Assembly (NCBI GenBank): GCA_965116625.1
Contig: OZ220717.1
Span: forward strand, 186,001 to 250,000
DNA: 64,000 nucleotides
Direction of reading: 5' to 3'
DNA from: VXNE01 sp965116625
GTDB lineage: Bacteria > Pseudomonadota > Gammaproteobacteria > Pseudomonadales > Azotimanducaceae
Made by a program: the position numbers and the translations under genes
The notes under the pieces: generated by a model
Database searches by the model: none
Told to the model about the DNA's origin: nothing
The model's input: only the letters and a program-made list of their open reading frames with translations
Shown here: piece after piece, positions 63,323 to 64,000 of the stretch
Numbering within the stretch: position 1 is the first letter of the stretch
Layout of the letters: each line of letters begins with the position of its first letter

Positions 63323-64000
63323 CTACTCGCTATCCGGGATCACCTCGCCTGCCGCCCGTGCGCGCTCGATCCGGTTCGCCTCCGCCGGGCCCAGTCTCTT
63401 GAGCAACAGCAGCAGGAGCACGAGTGGAATCACGAGCGACAGTATCGAGAGCATCAAGCTCGAACGCAGGGCTTCGCTGGTACTCATTCCACCCGCAGTC
63501 AATACGTCGCTGACCTCCCCGACCATGTAGGGCCCCAGGGCCAGGCCGATGGTCGCCATGAGGATGTAGAACGCCGAGGCCGTGGCGCGCATCCTCGGCA
63601 TCACCAGGTCGTTGACGGTGCTGGCCGCTGCCCCGATCCAGCAGGACGCGAACACGCTGAGCACGAAGTTGAAGACGTACGCCGAGACCAGGTGATTGGT
63701 CAACAACAGGGCCAGCGCCAGGGGCACGGTGCATGCGATTGCCGCCAGGCCGACGTATACGCGCGCGTTCACGGTCCTGGATTTCATCCTGTCCGAAATC
63801 ACGCCGCCCGCCGTTATCCCGATCCAGCCTCCGACGGCGTAGGACCCGCCGAGAACCAGGCCCGCTTCGGTCGCGCTGATGCCATAGGTTCGGATGAAGT
63901 ACGGCGGTGACCATGCGCCGAAGGCGTACGCGACCAGGGACATGGAAGCGAAGCCCACCGCCGCGAGCAGGAAAGCCGTGCTGCGGAACATCATTGCGAA
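63323..64000 (-). CDS. MFS transporter, C-terminal part (N-terminus outside window)
   Basis: The frame runs to the window edge. About 225 residues are visible, with roughly six membrane spans (FLLAAVGFASMSLVAYAFGAW, LVLGGSYAVGGWIGITAGGV, ATIGLALGPYMVG). The ISDRMKSRTVNARVYV loop is a typical mid-protein MFS loop. It probably imports the substrate of the nearby PhyH/LLM genes, by context only. Confidence 0.85.
   Translation of the reverse strand, partial: FAMMFRSTAFLLAAVGFASMSLVAYAFGAWSPPYFIRTYGISATEAGLVLGGSYAVGGWIGITAGGVISDRMKSRTVNARVYVGLAAIACTVPLALALLLTNHLVSAYVFNFVLSVFASCWIGAAASTVNDLVMPRMRATASAFYILMATIGLALGPYMVGEVSDVLTAGGMSTSEALRSSLMLSILSLVIPLVLLLLLLKRLGPAEANRIERARAAGEVIPDSE

Noticed and set aside
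1..64000. tRNA, rRNA or CRISPR features
   Set aside because: I scanned for T-loop GGTTCGAATCC-like text, rRNA motifs and regularly spaced repeats. The closest hit (GGGTTCGAACACC near 58077) has no matching acceptor or anticodon stem.

Overview
The window is about 64 kb of high-GC DNA (well over 60% by eye) from what is most likely an uncultivated gammaproteobacterium. The best lineage marker is the gene order glyA-nrdR-ribD-ribH-nusB-thiL-(insertions)-pgpA facing ispA-xseB, which is the usual gammaproteobacterial arrangement. The large accessory set (phytanoyl-CoA-dioxygenase-like enzymes, luciferase-like monooxygenases, Gfo/Idh/MocA dehydrogenases, a GH29 fucosidase, many toxin-antitoxin and ATPase islands) resembles marine or host-associated heterotrophs. 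That ecological reading is inference.

Region 1 (1-7750, minus strand) is a guanidine-assimilation operon read leftward out of the window: periplasmic binding protein, permease, ATPase, two DUF1989-type proteins and a biotin-dependent carboxylase annotated in most genomes as urea carboxylase. Its leader contains a textbook guanidine-I (ykkC) riboswitch (7452-7590), preceded by a sigma-54 -24/-12 promoter (7624-7639) and an NtrC-type palindrome (7714-7728). The operon is therefore predicted to respond both to nitrogen limitation and to free guanidine.

Region 2 (7750-10700) holds two copies of an 80-bp REP-like repeat, a glyoxalase-II-like hydrolase and an AbiEi/AbiEii type IV toxin-antitoxin pair with its own palindromic operator. 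Region 3 (10888-19513) is housekeeping: folate/C1, riboflavin, NusB, thiamine phosphate, phospholipid and isoprenoid genes. It is interrupted between thiL and pgpA by an IS1111-like insertion sequence (15480-17242) and a 241-bp MITE (17248-17488). Region 4 (19635-30792) holds a bifunctional enoyl-CoA hydratase/3-hydroxyacyl-CoA dehydrogenase, small oxidoreductase-associated proteins, an amidohydrolase/SDR pair, a tyrosine phosphatase, a nitroreductase and a large outer-membrane DUF5916 protein.

Region 5 (30793-64000) is the unusual part. In 33 kb there are eight phytanoyl-CoA dioxygenase (PhyH)-type Fe(II)/2-oxoglutarate oxygenases in three architectures. Four carry a C-terminal HEAT-repeat domain, three are compact 340-356-residue proteins, and one is about 290 residues. 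They are interleaved with three luciferase-like monooxygenases, two paralogous Gfo/Idh/MocA dehydrogenases, a fused double-domain CaiB CoA-transferase, an Nramp-like transporter lacking the DPGN motif, an alpha-L-fucosidase and an MFS transporter. Several are translationally coupled or divergently paired, and four genes share a TAGAAT box 28-30 nt upstream of their start codons. This looks like a repeatedly duplicated catabolic module of unknown substrate. Between these genes sit defence/addiction elements: a DUF234 ATPase with three 15-bp iterons, a DUF4143 ATPase with a 15-bp palindrome, an orphan Phd antitoxin with a truncated PIN toxin, and a complete HipBST module with three operator palindromes. 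In that module an 80-bp repeat supplies the end of hipS and the ribosome-binding site of hipT. A second copy of the 241-bp MITE, with a 4-bp target duplication, ends a permease/peptidase-like gene at 38320. No rRNA, tRNA or CRISPR array was seen.
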